Source: Streptosporangium carneum (GTDB lineage: Bacteria > Actinomycetota > Actinomycetes > Streptosporangiales > Streptosporangiaceae). Taken from it: a stretch of DNA of 64,000 bases. Shown piece by piece: positions 35,641 through 44,848 of the stretch. The position numbers and the translations under genes were made by a program. The stretch is taken from the NCBI RefSeq assembly GCF_027922005.1, contig NZ_BSEV01000027.1:46913-110912 (forward strand), given 5' to 3'. Under the pieces are notes generated by a model, which saw only the letters and a program-made list of their open reading frames with translations, did no database searches and was not told the DNA's origin. How positions within the stretch are numbered: position 1 is the stretch's first letter; each line of letters starts with the position of its first letter.

Positions 35641-37218
35641 ATGAATCGGTTGCGGGACATCGTCGTGAAGGCGTTCCCAGGCGGCGAACAAGGCGCCGAT
35701 CTGCTGCTGTGGCTGGCCGTCACCGTGCCGGTGTTCACGGCGAACGAATCCCCCGAAGTGGAGCAGCACCCCTGGCTCCCGCTGCCCTGGATGAAGATCG
35801 CCGCCGTGCCGCTGCTGGCGCTGGCCGTGGCCGTGGGACGGCGGCGGCCGGTCCTGGCGGCGGCCGTGCCTGCGGCGCTGGCAATGACGGTGACCCCGGA
35901 GCTGTACACCGACAACTTCATGATCGCCCAACTGCTGCTGGCGTTCCTGCTGGGACGGCGGGCCGCCGGCATGCGTCCAGGACTGCTGCTCTTCACCGGG
36001 GTGTGCCTGGCCGGGCTGGCGGAGGTCAATCTCATCCCCGGCGTCACACTGTCGAACTGGCTGTCGCTGATCACCACCGCGGTCACGACCATCATGCTGC
36101 CCTGGCTGGCCGGACGGTACGTCCGCCAGCACGACGACCTCGTCCGTACCGGATGGGAGCTCGCCGAGCGGCTGGAGCGGGAGCAGGACCTGATCGGCGA
36201 GCGGATGCGCCTGGTGGAGCGGTCCCGGATCGCCGGCGACATGCACGACTCGCTGGGGCACGAGCTGAGCCTGGTCGCACTGCGCGCCGCCGTACTTCAG
36301 ATGCACCCGGGAATGGACGAGTCCGCCCACAAGGCCGCCGCCGAACTGCGCGTGTCCGCCGCCAAGGCCACCGAACGACTGCGCGAGATCATCGGAGTGC
36401 TGCGAGAGGACGGCGAGCCCGCCCCCGTCCTGCCGTCCGGCGACACCGTGGCCGCACTGGTCGAGCGGGCCGCCGCCGCGGGGATGACGGTGCGGCTGGA
36501 CGGCGAACTGGGGCCGCTGCCGCCGATGACCGACCGGGCGGCGTACCGGGTGGTGCAGGAGGCCCTGACCAATGCCACCAAGCACGCGCCGGGCGCCGCG
36601 GTCACCGTGCGGCTGAGCACGGACCCCACAGCCGGGGAGGCGGAGGTCACCGTGGTCAACACGGCGCCCCCCACCCGGCCGCTACCCGGTGCGGGATCCG
36701 GCGGCTACGGGCTGGTAAGCCTGGACGAGCGGGTCCGGCTGGCCGGAGGCACACTGCGGACACGACCCGCCGACGGCGGCTTCGCCGTCACCGCCCGGCT
36801 GCCGCTCACCCCCGGGGCCGCGGCCACGCCGCCCGACTCCCGGGGGGAGCTCGCCCTGGCCCGCCGCAAGGTACGGCGCAGCGTGATCGACGCGATCTGG
36901 ATGCCGGTCGCGGCGGCCGCCGCCCTGATGCCGCTGACCTCCGGCTACGACCTCTACATCGCGCACCGCTCGGTGCTGGACGCCGAGGTGTACACACAGT
37001 TACGCCTCGGACAGCCCCTGCCGTCACTGGAGCCGCGACTGCCGACGCACCAGGCTAACGACGACAGACGGCCGACAGGCACGCCCGCGGATCCGCAAGG
37101 CGCCGACGAGTGCCGCTTCTACCGGATCACGGCGAACTCGCCGACGTCGGCGTACCGGCTGTGCTTCACCGGCGGACGGCTGTCGCACAAGGACGCGGTG
37201 TCGACCGTACGGCGCTGA
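35641..37218 (+). CDS. Sensor histidine kinase with an extra C-terminal membrane/extracytoplasmic segment
   Basis: A 525-residue protein. Residues 18-160 hold five or six membrane helices; the dimerisation box RIAGDMHDSLGHELSL carries phospho-acceptor His 202; the HATPase domain follows with QEALTNATKHAPG and GYGLVSLDERVRLAGG. Unusually, after about residue 400 there is another membrane helix (VIDAIWMPVAAAAALMPLTS) and a further 90-residue hydrophilic tail with two cysteines (ECRFYRI and YRLCFTGG), apparently outside the cell. No response regulator follows; only a stub survives at 33707. Divergent from the ABC exporter operon, whose expression it may once have governed. Confidence 0.88.
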   Translation: MNRLRDIVVKAFPGGEQGADLLLWLAVTVPVFTANESPEVEQHPWLPLPWMKIAAVPLLALAVAVGRRRPVLAAAVPAALAMTVTPELYTDNFMIAQLLLAFLLGRRAAGMRPGLLLFTGVCLAGLAEVNLIPGVTLSNWLSLITTAVTTIMLPWLAGRYVRQHDDLVRTGWELAERLEREQDLIGERMRLVERSRIAGDMHDSLGHELSLVALRAAVLQMHPGMDESAHKAAAELRVSAAKATERLREIIGVLREDGEPAPVLPSGDTVAALVERAAAAGMTVRLDGELGPLPPMTDRAAYRVVQEALTNATKHAPGAAVTVRLSTDPTAGEAEVTVVNTAPPTRPLPGAGSGGYGLVSLDERVRLAGGTLRTRPADGGFAVTARLPLTPGAAATPPDSRGELALARRKVRRSVIDAIWMPVAAAAALMPLTSGYDLYIAHRSVLDAEVYTQLRLGQPLPSLEPRLPTHQANDDRRPTGTPADPQGADECRFYRITANSPTSAYRLCFTGGRLSHKDAVSTVRR

Positions 37219-37374
37219 CGGCCACGGCCCGGCGGCACGGGGCGGGACGCCGCCTGAGTTCCTTGGCTCCTACGCCCCGGAGAAGCGAGACAGACCGCGC
37301 TGGCTCGCGCCGCTCGGACACCGACGGCGAAATCATCCCCACCGGCAAACGCAAAAGGCACGACTCCTCCCTCG

Positions 37375-37935
37375 TCAGCGTCCGGTCAGGCACTCCCGCA
37401 CCGCCGCGACGAGCCGACCGGCCCGCCCGTCGCCATGGCCGATCATCCGGTTGGCGACATAGCCGAAGCCGACCCCGAACTCGTCGTCTCCGAAGGCGAA
37501 CTGGCCGCCCGCGCCGTCGTTGCCGAAACTGCGCCCGCCGAGCATGGGCCGAAACCGGGGCGCGTCGAGCAGGAAACCCGCCCCCCACCGGGCTCCCACG
37601 TCCGGCAACCCCGACCACGACGCCCCTGCGGACAACTCCCGCACCGCGTCCGTGACGGTGTCCCGGGCGAGCAGCCGCGCCGAACCGCCGACCCCGGTCG
37701 CAGCCGCCGCGTACAGCGTCGCCAGGCCTCTCGCCGACGAGACGGCGCCCGCCCCGGGAAGCTCCGCCGCGAGCAGCGCGGGGTCGTTCCAGCCGTGGGG
37801 CTCCCGCAGGCCGGGAAAGACGAGCGCCCCGTTCATCGTCACCATGCGTATGATCAGCGACTCGGGGCCCGGCATCGAAGGCCGCCCCTCGGCCTCGACG
37901 AGCCGGGCCAGCCGTCCGGCCTCACTGCCCGGCAG
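37375..37935 (-). pseudogene. C-terminal part of a serine hydrolase (beta-lactamase-like/EstA) gene
   Basis: The frame encodes SLIIRMVTMNGALVFPGLRE, GAVSSARGLATLYAAAATGV and the C-terminal block PMLGGRSFGNDGAGGQFAFG, then DDEFGVGFGYVANRMIG, which closely match the last 180 residues of class C beta-lactamase-like esterases. The N-terminal half with the catalytic SxxK and YxN motifs is missing; the homology fades at about 37935, just before a palindrome. No credible start codon with ribosome site. The copy is therefore a 5'-truncated remnant. Confidence 0.75.
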
Positions 37936-37958
37936 GCCGAATCGCCCGGAACGCTACA

Positions 37959-37979
37959 TTGCCTAGATATATTAGGCAA
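37959..37979. promoter_or_regulatory. Orphan operator-like palindrome
   Basis: TTGCCTA and TAGGCAA are perfect 7-bp arms around GATATAT, in an AT-rich island. It looks like a MarR/TetR-type operator but no intact regulator or promoter is adjacent; it marks the broken 5' end of the serine hydrolase remnant. Confidence 0.5.
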
Positions 37980-38329
37980 ACAGCTACAGGCATCAGGAAA
38001 AGAGAGGCGGCGAACGGACTCACCCAACCACCCCTCCCCCAGAAACCCCCTGCGGCGACAGAGCAGACGCCGATACCTCACCGTCGGCCACCCGCTGAAA
38101 GCACGGGCGGGCATCCACCAGCCGAGCGCCGCAGGCGACCGCGACGGAGGCTTCAGCGAAAGTCAACGGCGCGACTCGGCACACACGGCGGCAACCAGGC
38201 TGTCGACGGCCAGGAGACCGATGCCCTCCTCAGGCCCACCCGGCGAAGAACTCCGCCGGCACCGGTCGACGGGCGTCACCTCTCGGCCGTGCCGGTCTTC
38301 CCGCCGACGGACTCCTGACAGATGTCCGC
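37980..38329. other. Gene-free stretch in decaying region
   Basis: No protein frame is convincing on either strand and I see no strong hairpin. It lies between the hydrolase remnant and the DUF1048 gene and may be the eroded remains of other genes. Confidence 0.4.
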
Positions 38330-38638
38330 CTAGGTGCGCGAATCCTTGATCAGGCCGTCGCAGAAGGCGGCGACATCATCGCCGACGAGCTCCAGGACCC
38401 CCCTGCCGGCCGCGACACCCTCCTCGAAGAAATCGATGATCCCCGAGAGCAGGGACCCGTCAAGCAAGTCGACCGGTCCGACCTTGAAGACGTACCTCTG
38501 AATCTCCTTGTAGACGATCCGATAGTCCGGCGGAAGCGCCTTGACCCGCGCCATGTGCGCCCGCCACTGCCTCTTGCCCTCGACGATGTCCTGGACGCCC
38601 ACGTCAGCCTCCCAGCCGGCCCAATTTCCTTGCGACAT
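38330..38638 (-). CDS. DUF1048 protein, second of a tandem pair
   Basis: A 102-residue helical protein: VEGKRQWRAHMARVKALPPD, YRIVYKEIQRYVFKVGP, GIIDFFEEGVAAGRGVLELV, GDDVAAFCDGLI. This is the whole DUF1048 domain, found almost always beside PadR regulators and of unknown function. Its start lies inside the end of the preceding DUF1048 gene (35-base overlap), so it is translationally coupled. Last gene of a PadR-DUF1048-DUF1048 cassette. Confidence 0.9.
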   Translation of the reverse strand: MSQGNWAGWEADVGVQDIVEGKRQWRAHMARVKALPPDYRIVYKEIQRYVFKVGPVDLLDGSLLSGIIDFFEEGVAAGRGVLELVGDDVAAFCDGLIKDSRT

Positions 38639-38960
38639 TCCTGTTCAACCGCGCACGCCACCGGTCGCGATGACTCCGGGCCCCCTCTCCGCCGGCCAGC
38701 GCCGCGCAGAAGCCCCCGATGTCGCCACCCAGCACCTCGTGAACGCTCCACCCATCGAACGCCGTCTCTTCGAGCAGCCCCAGAGCACCGTCGAGAATCG
38801 GCGTCAGGTTTCTACCCGTGAAGTCCGAGTAGAGAGAAAGATGACCCTTGATCTGTTCCCACGCCGCCCGACAGTCGGCCGGCAACGCCTCGGCCCGGGC
38901 TTCGAACGCCTTCCATTCCCTGGTGAGATCACTGCCTGTCACGGTCTCCCAGAAGTTCAT
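38604..38960 (-). CDS. DUF1048 protein, first of a tandem pair
   Basis: A 118-residue protein: MNFWETVTGSDLTREWKAFE, ARAEALPADCRAAWEQIKGH, LGLLEETAFDGWSVHEVLGG, DIGGFCAAL. It is a diverged paralogue of the next gene product. It overlaps the PadR gene by four bases (ATGA) and the following gene by 35. The tight coupling suggests the three proteins act together, perhaps as a ligand-responsive complex; this is inference, as no function has been shown for the family. Confidence 0.9.
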   Translation of the reverse strand: MNFWETVTGSDLTREWKAFEARAEALPADCRAAWEQIKGHLSLYSDFTGRNLTPILDGALGLLEETAFDGWSVHEVLGGDIGGFCAALAGGEGARSHRDRWRARLNRNVARKLGRLGG

Positions 38961-39283
38961 CTCCCGCCCTCCTTGAGCTTGTCGAGCCGTGACGTGATGT
39001 ACTCCCACTTCGCCCAGAACGTTGCGAGTTCTTCGCGCCCCGCCTCGTTGAGCGCATAGAACTTGCGCGGCGGGCCCAGCCCGGACGGTCGCTTCGTCAC
39101 CTGGACGAGCCCCTTCTTCTCCAGCCGCAGCAGGATGGTGTAAACCGTCCCCTCGACGACGTCGGCGAAGCCGAGTTCGTTCAGCCGACGCGTGATGGCG
39201 TACCCGTAGGTCTCCTCGCCGCCGATGATTTCGAGCACGCAGCCCTCAAGCGTGCCCTTCAACATCTCCGTCAGGTCGTCCAT
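38957..39283 (-). CDS. PadR-family transcriptional regulator
   Basis: A 108-residue winged-helix repressor: MLKGTLEGCVLEIIGGEETY, GYAITRRLNELGFADVVEGT, VYTILLRLEKKGLVQVTKRP, then PPRKFYALNEAGREELATFW. It belongs to the short PadR subfamily. ATG 39283 follows a GAGGA site. It heads a three-gene operon with two DUF1048 proteins and is preceded by a strong composite palindrome, so autorepression is likely. Confidence 0.95.
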   Translation of the reverse strand: MDDLTEMLKGTLEGCVLEIIGGEETYGYAITRRLNELGFADVVEGTVYTILLRLEKKGLVQVTKRPSGLGPPRKFYALNEAGREELATFWAKWEYITSRLDKLKEGGR

Positions 39284-39313
39284 CGTGGGTCCTCTTCGAT
39301 TCTCCTGGTACTT

Positions 39314-39345
39314 GGTGGTACCGAGTACCACTATACGGTACCACC
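39314..39345. promoter_or_regulatory. Composite operator upstream of padR
   Basis: GGTGGTACCG (39314-39323) and CGGTACCACC (39336-39345) are perfect 10-bp arms around a 12-bp centre. Nested within is GGTACCGAGTACC, a second dyad. Several GGTAC half-sites at about 10-bp intervals suggest cooperative binding of two PadR dimers. Confidence 0.65.
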
Positions 39346-39507
39346 GAGTAGTGGACCAATGCCCAGCAAGAGGCGAGCGCAGACCACGGAAGCGATTCGA
39401 ACCACCGGCGCCGCACCCGGTGCACGGCAAGGGAAAGGACTGGAGGTTCGCCGGACTTCCGCCCCCACCGGGACCCCGCCTCCGGAGAAGCCCGACGAGA
39501 GCCTGAC

Positions 39508-39786
39508 TCAGAGATCGCCGAGCTCCCCGAGCGGCCTCGTCCAGTACTCCTCGCTCACACACTCGCCGTTGAGAAGAGCCAGCGTGTCGGAGACGGCACG
39601 GCCGGAGTCAATGGCGGCATGCATGATCCGGGTGAAAGTCCTGTACGCCTCGTCCTCACCGACACGCAACGTCCCGCTGTCCATGAGCCGATACCAGTAC
39701 CTCTGCTCGACCTCGATGCGGTCGAGGAGCTGGTCGCGGCTGAGCGTGCGGGCTTCTTCGATGGTGAGCCGTTCGAAGCGTGGCAT
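39508..39786 (-). CDS. Hypothetical small helical protein
   Basis: A 92-residue, strongly helical, charged protein: MPRFERLTIEEARTLSRDQL, LDRIEVEQRYWYRLMDSGTL, then YRTFTRIMHAAIDSGRAVSD. No membrane segment or known motif. It looks like a genuine protein by composition, but I cannot name a family. It is divergent from the third recombinase gene and separated from the PadR promoter by about 160 bp. Confidence 0.6.
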   Translation of the reverse strand: MPRFERLTIEEARTLSRDQLLDRIEVEQRYWYRLMDSGTLRVGEDEAYRTFTRIMHAAIDSGRAVSDTLALLNGECVSEEYWTRPLGELGDL

Positions 39787-39947
39787 GTGGTGATTGTCGC
39801 ATCAAGCGCCGCAAATCCACCGACTCCCCCGCCCGGCCCTGTTTTCAGGTGATGAGCCTTCAGGCCTTGTTATGTTTTCAAGATCGTTTTCGAACCGACC
39901 CGGCGCCTTTACAATGTAGATTCATAAGGGTCGGTAGAGTCTGCCGG

Positions 39948-40925
39948 GTGAGCGCGCCAGCCGTACCCGAACCGTCCCTGACCGCCGCGGTCGAGCCCGC
40001 CCGCGATCCCTACCGGGTCTACCTCGACTCCCTGTCCAGCCCCGAGTCGCGCCGCGCCATGCGCGGCTGCCTGGACCGGCTGGCCGCCCTCGTCTCCGGC
40101 GACGAGGTCTCCTCCGGCGCGGGCCAGCCCTGGCACCTGCTGCGCTACGAGCACACCGTGCGCATCCGCGCCCTGATGACCGAACGCGGCTGGTCCCCCG
40201 CCTACGTCAACAAACACCTGGTCGCACTGCGCAGAGTCCTGCGCGAGGCCTGGCGGCTCGGGCAGATGACCGCCGAGGAATACCGGCGCGCTGCCGACCT
40301 GCCGACCGTAGAACACACCCGCCTGCCGACGGGCCAGCACGTCCCACCGGAGGTCGTCGGCGCGGCCCTGGCCGCGTGCGACCGCGACGACTCCCCCGCG
40401 GGAGCCCGTGACGCCGCCCTGCTGGCCGTGCTCTACTCCACCGGCTGCAGACGGGCCGAGATCGCCGGGATGACCCTGGGCGACTACGATCCCGCGTCGC
40501 GCTCGCTACGGGTACGCGGCAAGCGCGACAAGGAACGCATGGTCTACCTCACCGCCGAAGCCGTGGGACGGCTGGAACGCTGGCTGGCCGTGCGGGGCCG
40601 CCCCGCGGGAGCGCTGTTCTGCCCGATCAGCCGGTACGGCTCACTGCGGGTCGCCGGAACCGGACCCGCCGCCATGACCGGCCAGGCCGTCGCCGACGTA
40701 CTGGCCAGACGGCTCGCGCAGGCGGGGGCGGCCCCCCGCACCCCGCACGACTTCCGGCGCACCTTCATCGGAGAGCTGCTCGACGCAGGCGTGGACCTGG
40801 CCACCGCGCAGGCGCTGCTCGGCCACTCCTCCCCCGCCACCACGGCCCGCTACGACAGACGTCCTGAGCGCCGCCGCCGCGAGGCCGTCGACAGGATCGC
40901 CATGCCCCCGGCCAAGCCGCTGTGA
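39948..40925 (+). CDS. Tyrosine recombinase, third of three
   Basis: A 325-residue recombinase from GTG 39948; a -10-like TACAAT lies at 39911-39916. The core-binding domain includes ERGWSPAYVNKHLVALRRVL. Catalytic residues: Arg in STGCRRAEIAGMTL, Lys in RGKRDKERMVYL, HxxR in TPHDFRRTFIGELLD, His and Tyr in LLGHSSPATTARY. It is closest in style to stand-alone integrases of actinobacterial mobile elements (the HDFRRT version of box II). No phage or conjugation genes adjoin it. It ends 3 bases from the stop of a convergent serine hydrolase gene and lies in a region with Tn3 fragments. Confidence 0.92.
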   Translation: MSAPAVPEPSLTAAVEPARDPYRVYLDSLSSPESRRAMRGCLDRLAALVSGDEVSSGAGQPWHLLRYEHTVRIRALMTERGWSPAYVNKHLVALRRVLREAWRLGQMTAEEYRRAADLPTVEHTRLPTGQHVPPEVVGAALAACDRDDSPAGARDAALLAVLYSTGCRRAEIAGMTLGDYDPASRSLRVRGKRDKERMVYLTAEAVGRLERWLAVRGRPAGALFCPISRYGSLRVAGTGPAAMTGQAVADVLARRLAQAGAAPRTPHDFRRTFIGELLDAGVDLATAQALLGHSSPATTARYDRRPERRRREAVDRIAMPPAKPL

Positions 40926-40928
40926 GCC

Positions 40929-42281
40929 CTAGTCCGTGACACGCGGCACGGCGCGCAGGTTGTAGAGGAAGCGCCCGTCCTGGAGGAAGGCGATCAGTGG
41001 GTGCAGCCCCTCGTCCGGCTCGACGCCGACGAAGCGGTTGTCGCCGGCGTGGACGTAGCGGGCGGTCGTGACACTCTCCCCGAACTGCGCCGCGAGGCCG
41101 TGCGGGATGTCGGTGATCTCCAGCCCGTCGGCGTCGGCCTTCACCTCGTAGGTGACCGACGGTACGGAGTAGCTCCCGGCGTAGGTCTCCGGGCGGAACG
41201 GTACCGGGGTGTGCGGCGGCAGTACCCGCGACGGCAGGCGGATCCCGGCCGCGGACGAGAGGATCTCCGCCAGCACCTCGTCGATGAAGGCCGAGGCGTG
41301 GCCGCCGTTCGCGTGGACGGCGAGCACCAGGCCGTGGTCGGGCACGATGCGCCAGGTCGTGCTCTGGCCCGGGGTGCTGCCGTCGTGGCCGACCACGGGC
41401 CTGCCGTCCCAGTCGAAGAGCATCAGCCCGAGACCCCAGGCGGCCGTGTATCGCTCCCCCAGCCGCGGCAGCGTGACCTGCGGCCGGCACATCTCGGTGA
41501 AGGTTCCCGCGGGCAGCACCCGCGTCCCGTCGGCCGCCACGCCATCGGCCAGCAGCATCCGTCCGAACCGCACGAGGTCACGCGGCGCGGCGCTCGGCGT
41601 GGACCCAGCCGGCGCGTTCGCCTGCGGCAGCTGCCGCCGGGGCGACACCCTCAGCGGCTCGCCGACGTGCCCGACCGCGGCCCGGAACATGATCGCCTCC
41701 TCGGCGTAGAGCGCCATGTGCCGCGCCCCGAGAGGCTCGATCAACAGCTCCCGCATGGCGGCCTCCCACGTGCGCCCGCGTAGCTCGGCGACGAGGGCGC
41801 CGAGCGCGCAATAGCCGGCATTGCAGTACGAGAACAGCTCCCCCGGCCCGCTGACCTGCCGGGCGTTGCCACGCGTGAACGCAACAAACTTGGCCACCGC
41901 GTCGTCCCCGCGTCCGGTGTCCTCGAACAGATCCCCGTCGAACCCACCGGTGTGCGACAGCAGCTGCCGCACGGTGATGCTCTCCGAGGCGGCGGCGTCC
42001 AGCACCCCGAACTCGGGAAGATACTTCCGGACCGGCTCATCGAGATCGACCGCCCCTTCCCCGACAAGCTGCATCACCAGGGCGGCCGTCCAGACTTTGG
42101 TAACCGACCCGATCTGGAACAGGCTGTCGGCGGTGGCCTCCACCCCGGTGTCCAGATTGATCACCCCGGTGGCCGCCTCAGCCAGCTGACCCCCCATCCC
42201 GACCGCCACCGCAGCCCCCGGCACCCCGTGCCGCCCAGCGGCCCGATCGATCCATCCCTGAAGATCCGGAAGAAGTGTCAT
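40929..42281 (-). CDS. Serine hydrolase (class C beta-lactamase/esterase family)
   Basis: A 450-residue protein from ATG 42281; the open frame continues upstream but that part is a transposase fragment. Active-site motifs are complete: SxxK in FQIGSVTKVWTAAL, YxN in LFSYCNAGYCALG, and the third box HDGSTPGQSTTW in place of KTG. A C-terminal 120-residue lipocalin-like beta domain (PETYAGSYSVPSVTYEVKAD) follows, as in many esterases of this class. No signal peptide is evident. It more probably cleaves an ester or D-amino peptide than beta-lactams. Confidence 0.92.
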   Translation of the reverse strand: MTLLPDLQGWIDRAAGRHGVPGAAVAVGMGGQLAEAATGVINLDTGVEATADSLFQIGSVTKVWTAALVMQLVGEGAVDLDEPVRKYLPEFGVLDAAASESITVRQLLSHTGGFDGDLFEDTGRGDDAVAKFVAFTRGNARQVSGPGELFSYCNAGYCALGALVAELRGRTWEAAMRELLIEPLGARHMALYAEEAIMFRAAVGHVGEPLRVSPRRQLPQANAPAGSTPSAAPRDLVRFGRMLLADGVAADGTRVLPAGTFTEMCRPQVTLPRLGERYTAAWGLGLMLFDWDGRPVVGHDGSTPGQSTTWRIVPDHGLVLAVHANGGHASAFIDEVLAEILSSAAGIRLPSRVLPPHTPVPFRPETYAGSYSVPSVTYEVKADADGLEITDIPHGLAAQFGESVTTARYVHAGDNRFVGVEPDEGLHPLIAFLQDGRFLYNLRAVPRVTD

Positions 42282-42302
42282 ATCGAGGACCGTACCTGCG
42301 AA

Positions 42303-42504
42303 CCTCCGCGGCGCAGCGCCCCGTACTCCTTGATCGCGCTGATCGGCGCATTCTGATGCCGCTTCGAGGAGCACAGCCTGCCGACCACCAGCGCGGCGGT
42401 GGCGTGGCCGCCCTGCACGCTCGCGGCGACCCGCTACGCGGGGAGAGCCGCTTGCCGACCAGGTCGAACAGGGGGCCGTTGGCGTCGTGGCGGACAACCC
42501 ACAT
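42303..42504 (-). pseudogene. Middle fragment of a Tn3-family transposase
   Basis: On the - strand, 42504 onward reads MWVVRHDANGPLFDLVGKRL then SPR, matching the 'FALFDLxGxxLSPRI' block of TnpA. After an in-frame break (a TAG in the second frame and loss of sequence), RVAASVQGGHATAALVVGRL, CSSKRHQNAPISAIKEYGALRR follows from about 42430 to 42310, matching the next conserved blocks. The catalytic core before and the C-terminal NKGESLHALRR block after are absent here but present in the second fragment at 46.6-47.0 kb. Confidence 0.75.
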
Positions 42505-42546
42505 GGTGACGGGGGGTCGGGCCTGTGAGCATGGCGGGCGCCGTGG

Positions 42547-43521
<975 letters not shown>

Positions 43522-43568
43522 GGTCGTTTCTCCTCGTCAAGGCTGGAGGACGTCTGGATTTCCGATGG

Positions 43569-43841
43569 TCAGTGGCCGGGCGGGAAGTCGGTGGAGGCCG
43601 CCCTTGTCGGGGTCGAGCATCTCCTGGAAGGCGTGGGCGGGTTGCCCTCATATTCGGGCATCAGGGCAGCGACCCGGCCGCCGTAGGAGGAGATCCGGGG
43701 GTAGGTGCCGGTCAGGTCGGCGACTTTGCCGCTGTCGCGGACGGTGCCGAGCACGCGGTCGCCGCGCTCGAGGGGCCGTTCGGTGAGCTCACGGCCAAAA
43801 CCGCCGCTCACCCCGGTGATCAACCAGGTACGGGAAGTCAT
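43569..43841 (-). pseudogene. Short-chain dehydrogenase remnant
   Basis: From ATG 43841 (GGAG 9 bases upstream) the frame reads MTSRTWLITGVSGGFGRELT, ERPLERGDRVLGTVRDSGKV: a normal SDR nucleotide-binding start (TGxxxGxG). After about residue 48 the homology breaks and an out-of-frame C-terminal scrap follows; the catalytic Ser-Tyr-Lys region is deleted. A typical SDR would be about 250-280 residues, so roughly two thirds is lost. Confidence 0.8.
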
Positions 43842-43965
43842 CGACAGTGCTCCTTTCATGCGGGTGGCGGCCGGTCTACCCGGCCGGGCCGCGACGGCGC
43901 GCCGCGGCCGCAGAGTGCCGTCGCGGGGTCACTCGAACAGGCCGTGTTCGTGCCGGGAACAGGGG

Positions 43966-44659
43966 TCAGGGGCGGATGAGGACCTTGAGGGCCTCGCGGC
44001 GGTCCATGGCGGCGTAGCCGCCGGGGGTCTGCTCGAGGCCGATGGCGCGGTCGAAGGCCCTGCCCGGCTGGGATGATCCGCTCGGCACCGAGCCGGCGGG
44101 CCGCAAGGACGGCCAGCAGCCCGACCGCGCCATCGCCGATCACCACCACGGTGTCGCCGGGGCCGACCTCGGCACGCCTGGCCGCGTGATGGCCGGTCCC
44201 GTACACATCCGACAGGGTGAGCAGGCCCGGCAGCAGCTGCGAATCCTCCCCGACCGGCGCCTTGACCAGGGTGCCGTCGGCCAGCGGAACCCGCACGGCC
44301 TCGGCCTGTCCACCGCCGACCCCGTCCCGCGCCCAGAACCCACCGTGCAGGCAGGAGGTCTGCAACCCCTCGCGGCAGAACTCACACGTCCCGTCCGACC
44401 AGGCGAACGGCGCGATCACCAGATCACCCCGCCGCACCGTGAAGACCTCCGCGCCGGTCTCCTCGACCACACCGACGAACTCGTGCCCCATCGGGACGGC
44501 CTCGCCCGTGGCGGGCATCGAGTGGTAGGGGTGCAGGTCCGAGCCGCACACACACGCCGCCACCACCCGGACCAGAGCGTCGGTCGGCTGCTTGATCACC
44601 GGGTCCGGGACGGTCTCGACCCGCACGTCCCCGGCCCCGTACATGAACGTCGCCCGCAT
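43966..44659 (-). pseudogene. Zinc-dependent alcohol dehydrogenase with internal deletion
   Basis: From ATG 44659 the N-terminal catalytic domain is intact: MRATFMYGAGDVRVETVPDP, zinc ligand block CVCGSDLHPYHSM, GHEFVGVVEETGAEVF, and structural-zinc loop CEFCREGLQTSCLHGG. The Rossmann domain begins (VVVIGDGAVGLLAVLAARRL, GAERIIPAG) and then jumps, out of frame, to the normal C-terminus FDRAIGLEQTPGGYAAMDRR, EALKVLIRP ending at 43966. About 120 codons are missing. It is divergent from the XRE regulator gene. Confidence 0.88.
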
Positions 44660-44751
44660 AACAGCCACATCCCCCTTGAAATATGTATCCGCTGGAGCCC
44701 TACCCGGCCGGTCAGACAGCCGAGCGGACGAAGCCGTCAAAGCGGCTCATC

Positions 44752-44807
44752 TCCAGGTAACGCCTCTTTGCCGGGCGGCGGCAGTGCCTGTCGTTCCAGG
44801 TAACGCC
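44752..44807. promoter_or_regulatory. Direct repeats upstream of the XRE regulator gene
   Basis: TCCAGGTAACGCC occurs at 44752-44764 and 44795-44807, start-to-start 43 bp (about four helical turns). They lie between the divergent dehydrogenase remnant and the XRE regulator gene and are good candidates for its binding sites. Confidence 0.5.
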
Positions 44808-44848
44808 AGTACCCCCCTCCCACACGCGGGCTCGCCTACGGTGGAGAC

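Noticed and set aside
14672..40925. A prophage or integrative element bounded by recombinases
   Set aside because: No phage structural, lysis, conjugation or replication genes, no tRNA target and no flanking att repeats were found.
42282..42497. N-terminal extension of the serine hydrolase up to 42497
   Set aside because: This stretch is a Tn3 transposase fragment in other frames; the hydrolase family starts at ATG 42281.
43856..44740. Functional alcohol dehydrogenase
   Set aside because: The frame lo loses homology after the Rossmann start and the true C-terminus follows out of frame; about 120 codons are missing.
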